Below are positions 20,007-27,520 of a stretch of DNA of 64,000 nt, piece by piece. The stretch lies in the NCBI RefSeq assembly GCF_900143285.1, contig NZ_FRDN01000007.1, positions 286,371-350,370 on the forward strand, given 5' to 3'. The notes under the pieces were generated by a model. It searched no databases. It worked only from the letters and a program-made list of their open reading frames with translations, and was not told where the DNA came from. The translations under genes and the position numbers were made by a program. How positions within the stretch are numbered: position 1 is the stretch's first letter; each line of letters opens with the position of its first letter. The DNA comes from Desulfitobacterium chlororespirans DSM 11544. GTDB taxonomy: Bacteria > Bacillota > Desulfitobacteriia > Desulfitobacteriales > Desulfitobacteriaceae.

Positions 20007-20717
20007 TCACTCCTTAGTTTTATCCTTGCTGAGTACATTGGGCTCCCTCTCGATTCTTTCCAGCTCAATGGGATGGTCTTCTTCCATTTCCTCACGGGTC
20101 AATGTTCCCACATACCAGGCTTTGCTCATAGGAAAGTATCTGTTATTGAAATGGACATTGTAGAAATGCCAGATAAAAATCGCACTGATCGCTAAAATGG
20201 CTTCATCTGTATGAGCATAGCGGGATGAATCGATCACCCAGCGGGGTAAGAACAGGGTGAAGAACTGAGGATACCACATCATCAGGCCCGAACCGGCCAT
20301 GATAACCATTCCCCAGAACACTGCCCAATAGTCGAATTTTTCCTTATAAGAATAACGGTCAAATCGCGCCGGTTCCTTTTTGAAGCCGAAGAAATAACCG
20401 AGATTCTGGATCAGATCCTTGAAATCTTTGAAGGTGGGGACGATGGCCCAGGATTTCTTTTTGCCTCCCAGGGGGACCACTACCAGATAAATCAGATGGT
20501 AAACACTGGCGAAGATCATGAGCACCCCTCCCAGCAGGTGCACGTAAAAGAGATTATCAAAACCGCCAAACAAAGAGACAACGCCCTGGGATAGTCTGCT
20601 TTGTTCAAATTTTATAGGCAGCCCTGTTATGGTCAGGACAAAAAAACTGATAAACATGCCCATATGCTGAATACGCTGATGGATATCAAAACGCTGATAA
20701 ACCTGCTCCTTACCCAT
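20007..20717 (-). CDS. Cytochrome b/b6-domain membrane protein
   Basis: 236 residues from ATG 20717 (AGGAGGAG 8 bp upstream, inside the end of the cytochrome c gene). Four membrane helices with haem-ligating histidines: RFDIHQRIQHMGMFISF, YVHLLGGVLMIFASVYHLIY, AVFWGMVIMAGSGLMMWY, and AILAISAIFIWHFYNVHFN. It resembles the Ni-hydrogenase/formate-dehydrogenase gamma cytochrome b family. It would oxidise or reduce menaquinone and pass electrons to the pentaheme cytochrome c. No dedicated terminal enzyme is encoded next to it. Confidence 0.85.
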   Translation of the reverse strand: MGKEQVYQRFDIHQRIQHMGMFISFFVLTITGLPIKFEQSRLSQGVVSLFGGFDNLFYVHLLGGVLMIFASVYHLIYLVVVPLGGKKKSWAIVPTFKDFKDLIQNLGYFFGFKKEPARFDRYSYKEKFDYWAVFWGMVIMAGSGLMMWYPQFFTLFLPRWVIDSSRYAHTDEAILAISAIFIWHFYNVHFNNRYFPMSKAWYVGTLTREEMEEDHPIELERIEREPNVLSKDKTKE

Positions 20718-20722
20718 TCCGA

Positions 20723-21358
20723 TCAACTCCTCCTGCGCTTTTGCAGTATGGTTCGCAACTCACGGTACAACTGCAATTCAATATGAATCACCAATAAGGT
20801 CATGGCAATCATGGTCAGCCACACAAAGAACTTGGCCGTATAATACATGGGTTTTCCCGGACCCATGGCCGACAGCTCGAAATGCTCCGTCCCTTGGGCA
20901 AAACCCGGAGAAGGGTTATCATGGCATTTAGCACAGGTCTGGGGGACATTCTCCTTAGCCACTTGAGAATTAGGGTTATCCTGGCTTAATACTTCATGGG
21001 CACTGTGGCAGTCCACACAGCTGGCGGAGCGCTGGCTGCCCAGGAATACGGCTTTGCCATGAAAACTATGCTGATAACTATCCTCTACCCGCCCGGTATG
21101 GCAGGTGGTGCACATGGCAACGCTTTTCTTCTTATCTACCTTCGCGCTTTCCGGGTGAGGGTAGGTCGTCACATCACTGTGACAGCTTGTACAGCTCAGG
21201 GAGCTGTGAACAGAGCTTTTAAACTCATTGGCTACATCGGCATGGCACTGATTGCAGTTGAGTTGAGCAAGGACCTCCGCCCCATTGGCAAACAACCAAA
21301 AACTAAAGAAAAATGTAAAAATAATTCCCTTAAACGCCCATCGCTTTTTCTTGTTCAT
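20723..21358 (-). CDS. Membrane-anchored pentaheme c-type cytochrome
   Basis: 211 residues. Signal sequence (IIFTFFFSFWLFANGAEVLA) at residues about 12-31, then five CXXCH haem sites: CNQCH, CTSCH, CTTCH, CVDCH, CAKCH. A C-terminal helix (FFVWLTMIAMTLLVIHIELQ) anchors it with a short basic tail inside. It is placed outside the membrane and probably takes electrons from the cytochrome b encoded immediately downstream. Histidines between haem sites (SSVHSS, YQHSFHG) may serve as distal ligands. First gene of a three-gene operon. Confidence 0.88.
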   Translation of the reverse strand: MNKKKRWAFKGIIFTFFFSFWLFANGAEVLAQLNCNQCHADVANEFKSSVHSSLSCTSCHSDVTTYPHPESAKVDKKKSVAMCTTCHTGRVEDSYQHSFHGKAVFLGSQRSASCVDCHSAHEVLSQDNPNSQVAKENVPQTCAKCHDNPSPGFAQGTEHFELSAMGPGKPMYYTAKFFVWLTMIAMTLLVIHIELQLYRELRTILQKRRRS

Positions 21359-21635
21359 CGTCCCTACCTCGTCTTCCGGATTCTGATTCCATGGGCAGCC
21401 CCTTGGCTGTCTATGCCCACAGCATCGTTAGTTTACCTTGAATTCCCGATGAATATGCACGGACAGCTATTTAAGCTGTTTAGGGCGCCAAGCCATCTTC
21501 TTCGACTCTTTGCCCCGCTAAACGAGGCGGCGGGACTGCCTGCCGCGCACGAAAAGCCGCCCCTAAGGACGGCCTCTGGTCATGGTTTAAATTCCTGGGG
21601 AGGGCATCTCAGACCCGTGGCCAAGGACAGGCCAA

Positions 21636-21665
21636 GACTGCCGGCAACAGATTTTACCGGCAGTC
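21636..21665 (-). terminator. Hairpin after the DUF2922 gene
   Basis: GACTGCCGG (21636-21644) pairs perfectly with CCGGCAGTC (21657-21665). The U-tract is weak. It lies 66 bp after the DUF2922 stop. The remainder of 21359-21730 holds no gene that I can support. Confidence 0.5.
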
Positions 21666-21730
21666 CGACAGATAGGACCATGGATGAGAACAGCCCCGCA
21701 GATAGGGACTGCTCCGCTAAGCAGGATCCC

Positions 21731-21970
21731 TTACACCTGAGGCGGGTCATAAAGGTCATTGGTTTGGGTATCAACGACCTTTATATCCCTGATCCCCAGC
21801 AGAGAACCGCCGGCAGTTAAAAACAGATCACTTTCAATCAGGGAATTCATAACAGCCACCGCTTCGGCCTGCTGCAAATCATCTTTGGGATTAGGGATGG
21901 TTATGGAAAACGTCTTTCCTCCCGTAGTGGTAAAGGTTAATCTCACCACCTTAGTGGTTGTGATCGCCAT
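21731..21970 (-). CDS. DUF2922 family protein
   Basis: 79 residues; KVVRLTFTTTGGKTFSITIPNPKDDL and VMNSLIESDLF are typical of DUF2922. The family is small, confined to spore-forming Firmicutes and has no established function. GGAGGAGGTG precedes ATG. Second gene of a pair with DUF1659, a conserved arrangement. Confidence 0.85.
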   Translation of the reverse strand: MAITTTKVVRLTFTTTGGKTFSITIPNPKDDLQQAEAVAVMNSLIESDLFLTAGGSLLGIRDIKVVDTQTNDLYDPPQV

Positions 21971-22020
21971 GGTCTCACCTCCTCCCCACCTGGATTTTTC
22001 CCGTACTCTTTAAGCTTTTC

Positions 22021-22245
22021 TTACTCCTCAAGGAGCTCGAAGGTTTTCCGGTTCAGGACATCCAGCACCGAGTACTGGGATAAACTGAACAAGGCGTGGG
22101 CCGCATTATAAATCGCCTGTTCATCAGCGTCGAACCGCAAACCGTTCAGGCTCTTCTGCCTGGTTACCGGGGCTCCCAAGGGGGTGAGCCCGGCTTGGTA
22201 TACGATGACCAGGGCTGAGCTCAAAGGGGTGGATGTTACCGCCAT
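22021..22245 (-). CDS. DUF1659 family protein
   Basis: 74 residues; SALVIVYQAGLTPLGAPVTR, KSLNGLRFDADEQAIYNAAH and LLEE at the end fit DUF1659, a short uncharacterised family found in Bacillus and Clostridia next to DUF2922. AAAGGAGGCGG precedes ATG. The two products may work together; no function is known. Confidence 0.85.
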   Translation of the reverse strand: MAVTSTPLSSALVIVYQAGLTPLGAPVTRQKSLNGLRFDADEQAIYNAAHALFSLSQYSVLDVLNRKTFELLEE

Positions 22246-22444
22246 GCTATACCGCCTCCTTTCCGGTGGATTGATGCGGTTTAGACCGCCTCTACAATGT
22301 ATGGGCCTGCTTTGTCCGAGGTTACCCGGAGCGGCAAGTTTTTTCTGAGGGGCGGGAGACTGACGGGCTTAGCCTTGTGGCAAAGATAGGCGTGACAAGG
22401 CTAAGCTGCGCCCCCAAACTTATCTACCGGTTCTTTAATGCCAA

Positions 22445-22492
22445 AGGACCTGTCCGAAATAGGTACGCGCGTACCTATTTCGGACAGGTCCT
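22445..22492. repeat. Palindromic element copy 1 (48 bp, perfect)
   Basis: AGGACCTGTCCGAAATAGG and its exact reverse complement meet at the centre ACGCGCGT. First of seven copies in this window of an element with core CTGTCCGAAAT-N-GGTACGC. It lies 77 bp upstream of the DUF3102 start. A further hairpin, CTTAGCCTTGT/ACAAGGCTAAG (22368-22405), lies just upstream. Confidence 0.85.
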
Positions 22493-22568
22493 GCCTTTTC
22501 TGCCAGTCATTGGGGTCCTTCTCTGCTCATATGATGTGAAAGAAGGAAAAGAAAGGAGCGGTGTAGCC

Positions 22569-23411
22569 ATGAATTCTGCTGTCCCGGAACGCACCTCCCT
22601 GATCATTGCCGTGGAAATCAACAGCATCAAGGACCAGACGGAAAAATTAGTGCTGCATAATTTTATTGAGATCGGCCGTCGTCTGCATGAGGCCAAGGCT
22701 TTGCTCCCTCATGGGGAGTGGCTGCAGTGGCTGGAGGAATCGGTGGACTTTTCCCCTAACAGAGCCGCCAAGCTGATGCGCCTCTATGATGCTTACGGTC
22801 TCCCTCACTCCTCCCCGCTTGACTCCGACGCACAGGATCAGGTGCTGTCCAAGTTAAGCTATACCCAGGCCCTGATCCTTCTGGGCGTCCCGGAAGAAGA
22901 ACGGACACAGCTCATCCTCGATCTGGATATTGAAAACATGAGCACCCGGGAACTGAAGAAGGCCGTGGACAAACAAAAACAAATCCAACAGGAAAAAGAA
23001 CAGGCCGAGCAGGAAAATACGGCCCTCCGGCAAGCTCTGGACGGAGTCAAGGAGGAAAACACCGAGCTGGCCAAGGAGCGGGACAGCCTGAAGCAGGAAG
23101 CGGTAGAGCTGCGCAAGACTCAGCAGGCCTTGCAGGAGAACGTAGAGAAAGCCGCACTTCAGAATAAAAAGCTCAAAGAAAACATGAATTATAAGAGCTA
23201 TCAAAGGGTGCGCAACGACCTGGCCGCCGCCCAAACCAAGCTGTTCACCAGCCAGGTCGCCTTCAAATACGAAGCTCTGGAAAGAGCCTTTAAGGAACTG
23301 TCCTATGAGCTGGATCTGCTGGCCAATCTTGATGCTCAGGTCCATGCCGGATATATGAGCAAGCTGAATGACTTTTTGCTCAAAGCCATGCGGGGGAGAA
23401 TGCAGGGCTGA
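22569..23411 (+). CDS. DUF3102 domain protein with long coiled coil
   Basis: 280 residues from ATG 22569 with GAAAGGAGCGG upstream. The N-terminal DUF3102 domain includes IEIGRRLHEAKALLPHGEWL, VDFSPNRAAKLMRLYDAYG and LSYTQALILLGVPEEER. A charged coiled coil follows (residues about 130-215), rich in Glu, Lys and Gln. The domain is common on plasmids and phages of Firmicutes and is thought to be a DNA-associated, ParB-like accessory protein; function is unproven. It stands at the left edge of the CRISPR island between two copies of the palindromic element, consistent with mobile origin. Confidence 0.85.
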   Translation: MNSAVPERTSLIIAVEINSIKDQTEKLVLHNFIEIGRRLHEAKALLPHGEWLQWLEESVDFSPNRAAKLMRLYDAYGLPHSSPLDSDAQDQVLSKLSYTQALILLGVPEEERTQLILDLDIENMSTRELKKAVDKQKQIQQEKEQAEQENTALRQALDGVKEENTELAKERDSLKQEAVELRKTQQALQENVEKAALQNKKLKENMNYKSYQRVRNDLAAAQTKLFTSQVAFKYEALERAFKELSYELDLLANLDAQVHAGYMSKLNDFLLKAMRGRMQG

Positions 23412-23435
23412 GGTTCAGCCCAGTGAGCCCTTTTT

Positions 23436-23585
23436 TCACGTTGGTTTCACAACTGCCGAATAGGGATGATCTTCCCTGTCCTTTGCCCAGCGCTCTGAGC
23501 TATTTTGGTGGTACAAAATGAAGGTAATGGAATTTACAAGCCGCGACTCATCGTCCAGCTCTCCCGCTCCATCTTGATACTTCAT
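23436..23585 (-). CDS. Possible small gene or gene remnant (49 residues)
   Basis: Open frame from ATG 23585 to TGA at 23436 giving MKYQDGAGELDDESRLVNSI then FILYHQNSSERWAKDREDH. Composition looks like real protein, and the frame stays open upstream of the ATG for about 30 codons, so it may be the 3' end of a decayed gene. No family recognised and no good ribosome-binding site. Confidence 0.3.
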   Translation of the reverse strand: MKYQDGAGELDDESRLVNSITFILYHQNSSERWAKDREDHPYSAVVKPT

Positions 23586-23714
23586 AGACGGGTTTTTTCT
23601 CAAAACCTTTTCGTGCCATTGCCCCTGCTCCGGGGTGAGCGGTAGAGGATGACTAGATTTAGACCTCCTGCCACGTCATTTTATCTGTTACAATTTTTTA
23701 CTTTTTCATCAAAT

Positions 23715-23764
23715 AAGAGTCTGTCCGAAATAGGTACGCGCGTACCAATTTCGGACAGACTCTT
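23715..23764. repeat. Palindromic element copy 2
   Basis: 50 bp centred on ACGCGCGT with outer arms AAGAGTCTG/CAGACTCTT; one unpaired A on each side of the core (TAGG versus CCAA). The plus-strand 3' side runs into TTTCC, so it could also terminate transcription. Confidence 0.85.
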
Positions 23765-23811
23765 TCCTCCGCATAATTACTCTTTCCTGTATTACATATT
23801 TTATTGAGCCT

Positions 23812-23993
23812 TTAGCATTGTGATCTCTCCTGGGCAACAACTACCGCCGACGCAATCACATCAAGTTTTCGATGTATAGATTTATTATCCATCTGCAATG
23901 ATAGAACATCAATTTCCAATCTTTCAAGATTGGCTTGTATCTCTTTCTGTCCGGCTTTTAGCCGTTCCTGCTTCTCCCTAATCTGATTGGCTT
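23812..23993 (-). pseudogene. 3' fragment of a coiled-coil gene truncated by CRISPR array 1
   Basis: The minus-strand frame ending TAA at 23812 encodes IREKQERLKAGQKEIQAN, LERLEIDVLSLQMDNKSI and KLDVIASAVVVAQERS, a coiled-coil tail. The frame runs directly into the first, degenerate CRISPR repeat, so the 5' part has been lost. It resembles in style the intact coiled-coil gene at 30622-30876, which also lies at the leader-distal end of an array. Confidence 0.5.
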
Positions 23994-25416
23994 CAATCCC
24001 TTATATGTGAGCTAACAACAGTGACGTTAGGATCTTCTGTCTCCAGGACTATCTGTTTCAATCCCTCATAGGTAAGCTAACAACGGAAAGACATTGGAAA
24101 ATAAACAAGTAGAAGTTGTGTTTCAATCCCTCATAGGTAAGCTAACACCAAGGACTCGGTTAATAGCAGAAGAACATGAAAGAAGTTTCAATCCCTCATA
24201 GGTAAGCTAACAACGCAATTTGTCCCCCTCATCCTTGGCTACCCCAACAGAGTTTCAATCCCTTATAGGTAAGCTAACAACAATCCACGGTGGCTTGCTG
24301 CTCGGCTTCATTGAACATTGTTTCAATCCCTTATAGGTAAGCTAACAACTCGGGATTAGAATTACCATTGGAGTTAGATATTGAGTTTCAATCCCTCATA
24401 GGTAAGCTAACAACTGGGGATGTGTTGCGGGAATCTTCGCCGTTAGTCGAGGTTTCAATCCCTCATAGGTAAGCTAACAACGCTGGTGTAGATGATGGGG
24501 AGCTGCTTACGGTAGCGGGTTTCAATCCCTCATAGGTAAGCTAACAACAATGGCAATTGCGCTATTTTTGTCCGCTATCCGGAGTTTCAATCCCTCATAG
24601 GTAAGCTAACAACCAAAGACGATTATGGCTACTGCAATTGACGAAGTGTAGTTTCAATCCCTCATAGGTAAGCTAACAACCTAAACTCCCGGCGTGAGAA
24701 AGGATGGATGAAGATGAGGTTTCAATCCCTCATAGGTAAGCTAACAACAGGATTCCCTTGCCAGCCTTTCAGTGTGGCTGGAAAGGTTTCAATCCCTCAT
24801 AGGTATGCTAACAACCCTGGATAATTGGCTCACTGGGTTGGTTTCCAGGGTTGAGTTTCAATCCCTCATAGGTAAGCTAACAACTTTGTTTTGGGGGAGG
24901 GGCGAATGCTTAAATCATGGTTTCAATCCCTCATAGGTAAGCTAACAACCAGTATTAAAAAAGCAGTATTGGACAGGCGGGAGATGTTTCAATCCCTCAT
25001 AGGTAAGCTAACAACTCTGTTGTATCCATCAAGTCGGGCGCGGAGTTCAGTTTCAATCCCTCATAGGTAAGCTAACAACCTCCTCATGCGGTCTTTGCCT
25101 TGAACTTATTTACGAAAGTTTCAATCCCTCATAGGTAAGCTAACAACTATCAAAGAGATGCGCGAGGATGCCGTTGATTATGAAAAGTTTCAATCCCTCA
25201 TAGGTAAGCTAACAACCCAATCCATCCATGAGCCAATGCCGACACTAACCGTGTTTCAATCCCTCATAGGTAAGCTAACAACGTGAAGTTTTGATAGGTC
25301 AGACCCGCCGTACCAAGGTTTCAATTCCTCATAGGTAAGCTAACAACTAATAACCAAAACTCGACGATGCAGCTGAGTGTGACTGAGTTTCAATTCCTCA
25401 TAGGTAAGCTAACAAC
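23990..25416 (-). CRISPR. CRISPR array 1, 22 repeats / 21 spacers
   Basis: 30-bp repeats about every 65-67 bp with spacers of 35-38 bp. In crRNA sense (minus strand) the repeat starts GTTGTTAGCTTACC and ends GATTGAAAC, which would leave the type I-B/III tag ATTGAAAC after Cas6 cleavage. The two leader-proximal repeats (25318, 25387) have GGAATTG, the others GGGATTG. The leftmost repeat (23990-24019) is strongly degenerate and repeats at 24120 and 24786 carry single changes, placing the leader on the right. Array 1 lies directly after cas2. Confidence 0.98.
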
Positions 25417-25560
25417 CCATTTTTCCCGCATAAAATCAACATCTACAGCTCCCTGGAGCCGTCTCAAAAATTCCACTATTCTCTGCAGGCCGCTTACTAA
25501 GCGACATCCCTTGTCGTCGATCTCCAGGGATTTTTACCTTACTGCACATCGACGACAATT
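25417..25560 (-). promoter_or_regulatory. CRISPR leader 1
   Basis: AT-rich leader starting CCATTTTTCCCGCATAAAA next to the first repeat. The inverted repeat TTGTCGTCGAT (25511-25521) and ATCGACGACAA (25548-25558) encloses the conserved core ATTTTTACCTTACTGCAC. Its near edge is 95 bp from the repeat. Four other leaders in the window have the same layout. Confidence 0.85.
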
Positions 25561-25824
25561 TCATATGATTAAATTCTGGCCTCCTTTTCGCAAGCCCATG
25601 ATCTCCCGCTCAGAATAGCGGGTCGTCCTCAGTGTATAAATAATAACCGAATCTTCTTCCGGCACTATAATCCTGTCCAGCTCCATCTTCAGCTTTGCCA
25701 GATTGCTTTCCGAAATCTCTCCCTCAAAGACAGAATTCTGCACCCAGTTCAGGTACTTTCTGCACCGCTTCAGTGCTTTGGCTACCCGCTTTTCCCCCAT
25801 ATCATAGACTAAGATCACAAACAT
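25561..25824 (-). CDS. cas2: CRISPR-associated endonuclease Cas2
   Basis: 87 residues: MFVILVYDMGEKRVAKALKR with the Mg-binding aspartate in VYD, then LNWVQNSVFEGEISESNLAKL, typical Cas2. With Cas1 it forms the spacer-integration complex. Last gene of the cas3-cas4-cas1-cas2 block; leader 1 begins right after its stop. 100 bp separate it from cas1. Confidence 0.95.
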   Translation of the reverse strand: MFVILVYDMGEKRVAKALKRCRKYLNWVQNSVFEGEISESNLAKLKMELDRIIVPEEDSVIIYTLRTTRYSEREIMGLRKGGQNLII

Positions 25825-25924
25825 AAGTATACCTCATCTTCCGGATTTTCTCTCCCCCAAATTTATGCCTATCCCTTTCAAAAGTCGCTGCATACCGTCT
25901 ATTCGATAGTGTGCTCTCAACTCT

Positions 25925-26920
25925 TCACCACTGGCTGACAAAAGGCTCGTAGTCTTTCTCACCCATGAGATGCTTTTCCAGCTTGTACAGCTCAAGACGA
26001 AGCAAGCGCCGATAAGACACCGGGGTGCCTATATCCCGGTGGTTGATGGTGGTTTTCAAACGGTTTTCCAGCTCCTCAACAAAAACCCTCCGTCCGTTCT
26101 CCTTCAGCATCAAGCCCCCGGACTCCTTTTTAAAATCGCTCTTTTTGAGCATCTTTTTCCCGATCAGAGTAAAAATCACCCGATCCACCAAAATCGGTTT
26201 AAAGATTTCCGCCACATCCAAATTCAAACTAAACCGGCGAAAATTAGTGGTATGAAGATAGCCGATGCGCGGATCCAGATGAGTTTTATAAATTTCACTC
26301 AACACTGTGGAGTAAACAATGGAATTGCCGAAGCTGATCAAGGTATTCATTGCATTTTTAGGAGGCCGCTTTGAACGCCCCTCGAACACAAATTCCGGGT
26401 GGCCATGAATTGCGTCAAAGGCCTTATAATAATGTTCCCTGATATTCCCTTCAAAAGCCATCAGTTCAGGAATCGTGCCGGCAGCTCCTATACCTTCACT
26501 CAGTTTTTCTATCTCTGTTAACCGTGACCCCACCTCCTTGCCCCGATTGGCATAATATTTGAGAACCTGCCTGATATTCAAAAAAGCACCGGTCACAAAT
26601 TGCCGCGCCAGCAGCAGCCTTCTTTCCTCATTCAGGTAAGCTTCAGCCTGCTTCAGTATCATATACCCTGAGTTATAGTGTTCCCGGGGATAAAAGGTAC
26701 CGCTGTAATAACCATAATTATTAAAGTAATGAATGATAATCTCCTTTTGCGTGCAGAACTCCAGAAATCGTTTATTAATATCCACCTCCCCAAAGACCAT
26801 CAACTCGGAGGTATCTTCCACAGGGATATATTTTTGCTCCCCCTCCTCATTGACGAAGAAAATCGTATTATCCTTCCGCCGGAGCTGACCATTGGAGAAG
26901 ATATATAAGGTTTTTTTCAC
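25925..26920 (-). CDS. cas1: CRISPR-associated integrase Cas1 (type I-B)
   Basis: 331 residues starting MKKTLYIFSNGQLRRKDNTI. Catalytic metal ligands are expected at the Glu in FEGNIREHYYKAFD, the His in DPRIGYLHTTNF and the Asp/Glu in LNLDVAEIFKPILVD; all are present. NTLISFGNSIVYSTVLSEI is a standard Cas1 helix. It is the only Cas1 in the window, so one Cas1-Cas2 complex presumably serves all arrays, which fits their shared leader. Stand-alone, without a reverse-transcriptase fusion. Confidence 0.96.
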   Translation of the reverse strand: MKKTLYIFSNGQLRRKDNTIFFVNEEGEQKYIPVEDTSELMVFGEVDINKRFLEFCTQKEIIIHYFNNYGYYSGTFYPREHYNSGYMILKQAEAYLNEERRLLLARQFVTGAFLNIRQVLKYYANRGKEVGSRLTEIEKLSEGIGAAGTIPELMAFEGNIREHYYKAFDAIHGHPEFVFEGRSKRPPKNAMNTLISFGNSIVYSTVLSEIYKTHLDPRIGYLHTTNFRRFSLNLDVAEIFKPILVDRVIFTLIGKKMLKKSDFKKESGGLMLKENGRRVFVEELENRLKTTINHRDIGTPVSYRRLLRLELYKLEKHLMGEKDYEPFVSQW

Positions 26921-26988
26921 AATTCCACCTCCATTTTAACCAAACCAAGTGCCGCTGACTCAAGTCTTGACAGCACTGTGCACACGCA

Positions 26989-27498
26989 CTAAGCCCAGCA
27001 AAATTCCTTATAGGCACAATTTCTGCAGAAATGAATCTTTTGGGGCTGGGGAGGCCTTTCCAGAAGGGCGATCCCTCTGATCTTTTCCATGGTTTCCAGC
27101 AGTTCCTTCTCCATGTCTTCTGTGAGTGCCACCTCTTCTTTCTTGCGCTCTTTGGGAAAAAATAGTTCCCCTTTGGCTTCGATACCCCGCTCTTTCAGCT
27201 CTAAAAGATAAAATCCCAATTGCATCCTGGCACTTTTGGCGTATTTGGAGCTTTTCTTAACTTCTCCAATGACCAAACCCTCTTTATCCTGACGTACGAT
27301 ATCCAGCCGGATATTGCCCAAGGAGATCTCCTTGTTTTTATCCCTGGCATAACTCATCTCATGGATGAACCGTCCCAAATCCAGATTAGGGTCGTCCTCA
27401 TCCGGATTGACCTGGTGGAGCATCAGCCAGACCTCCCTGGGGCAGCAATAATAATACCAAATATGGGTCCCGGTAAGATTAAACTCCGGATGCTCCAT
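26989..27498 (-). CDS. cas4: CRISPR-associated exonuclease Cas4
   Basis: 169 residues with the RecB-type nuclease core (GRFIHEM, DIVRQDKEGLVIGEVKKSSK, MQLGFYLLELKERG) and the Fe-S cluster cysteines in YYYCCPREVWLM near the N-terminus and in HFCRNCAYKEFCWA at the end. It trims prespacers and selects PAM for Cas1-Cas2. Lies between cas3 and cas1, 22 bp after cas3. Confidence 0.95.
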   Translation of the reverse strand: MEHPEFNLTGTHIWYYYCCPREVWLMLHQVNPDEDDPNLDLGRFIHEMSYARDKNKEISLGNIRLDIVRQDKEGLVIGEVKKSSKYAKSARMQLGFYLLELKERGIEAKGELFFPKERKKEEVALTEDMEKELLETMEKIRGIALLERPPQPQKIHFCRNCAYKEFCWA

Positions 27499-27520
27499 AA
27501 ACCCTCTCCCTCCCCACTGC

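Noticed and set aside
22377-22568. N-terminal extension of the DUF3102 protein
   Set aside because: The extension runs through a perfect palindromic element and lacks a ribosome site; ATG 22569 has GAAAGGAGCGG and starts the recognisable domain.
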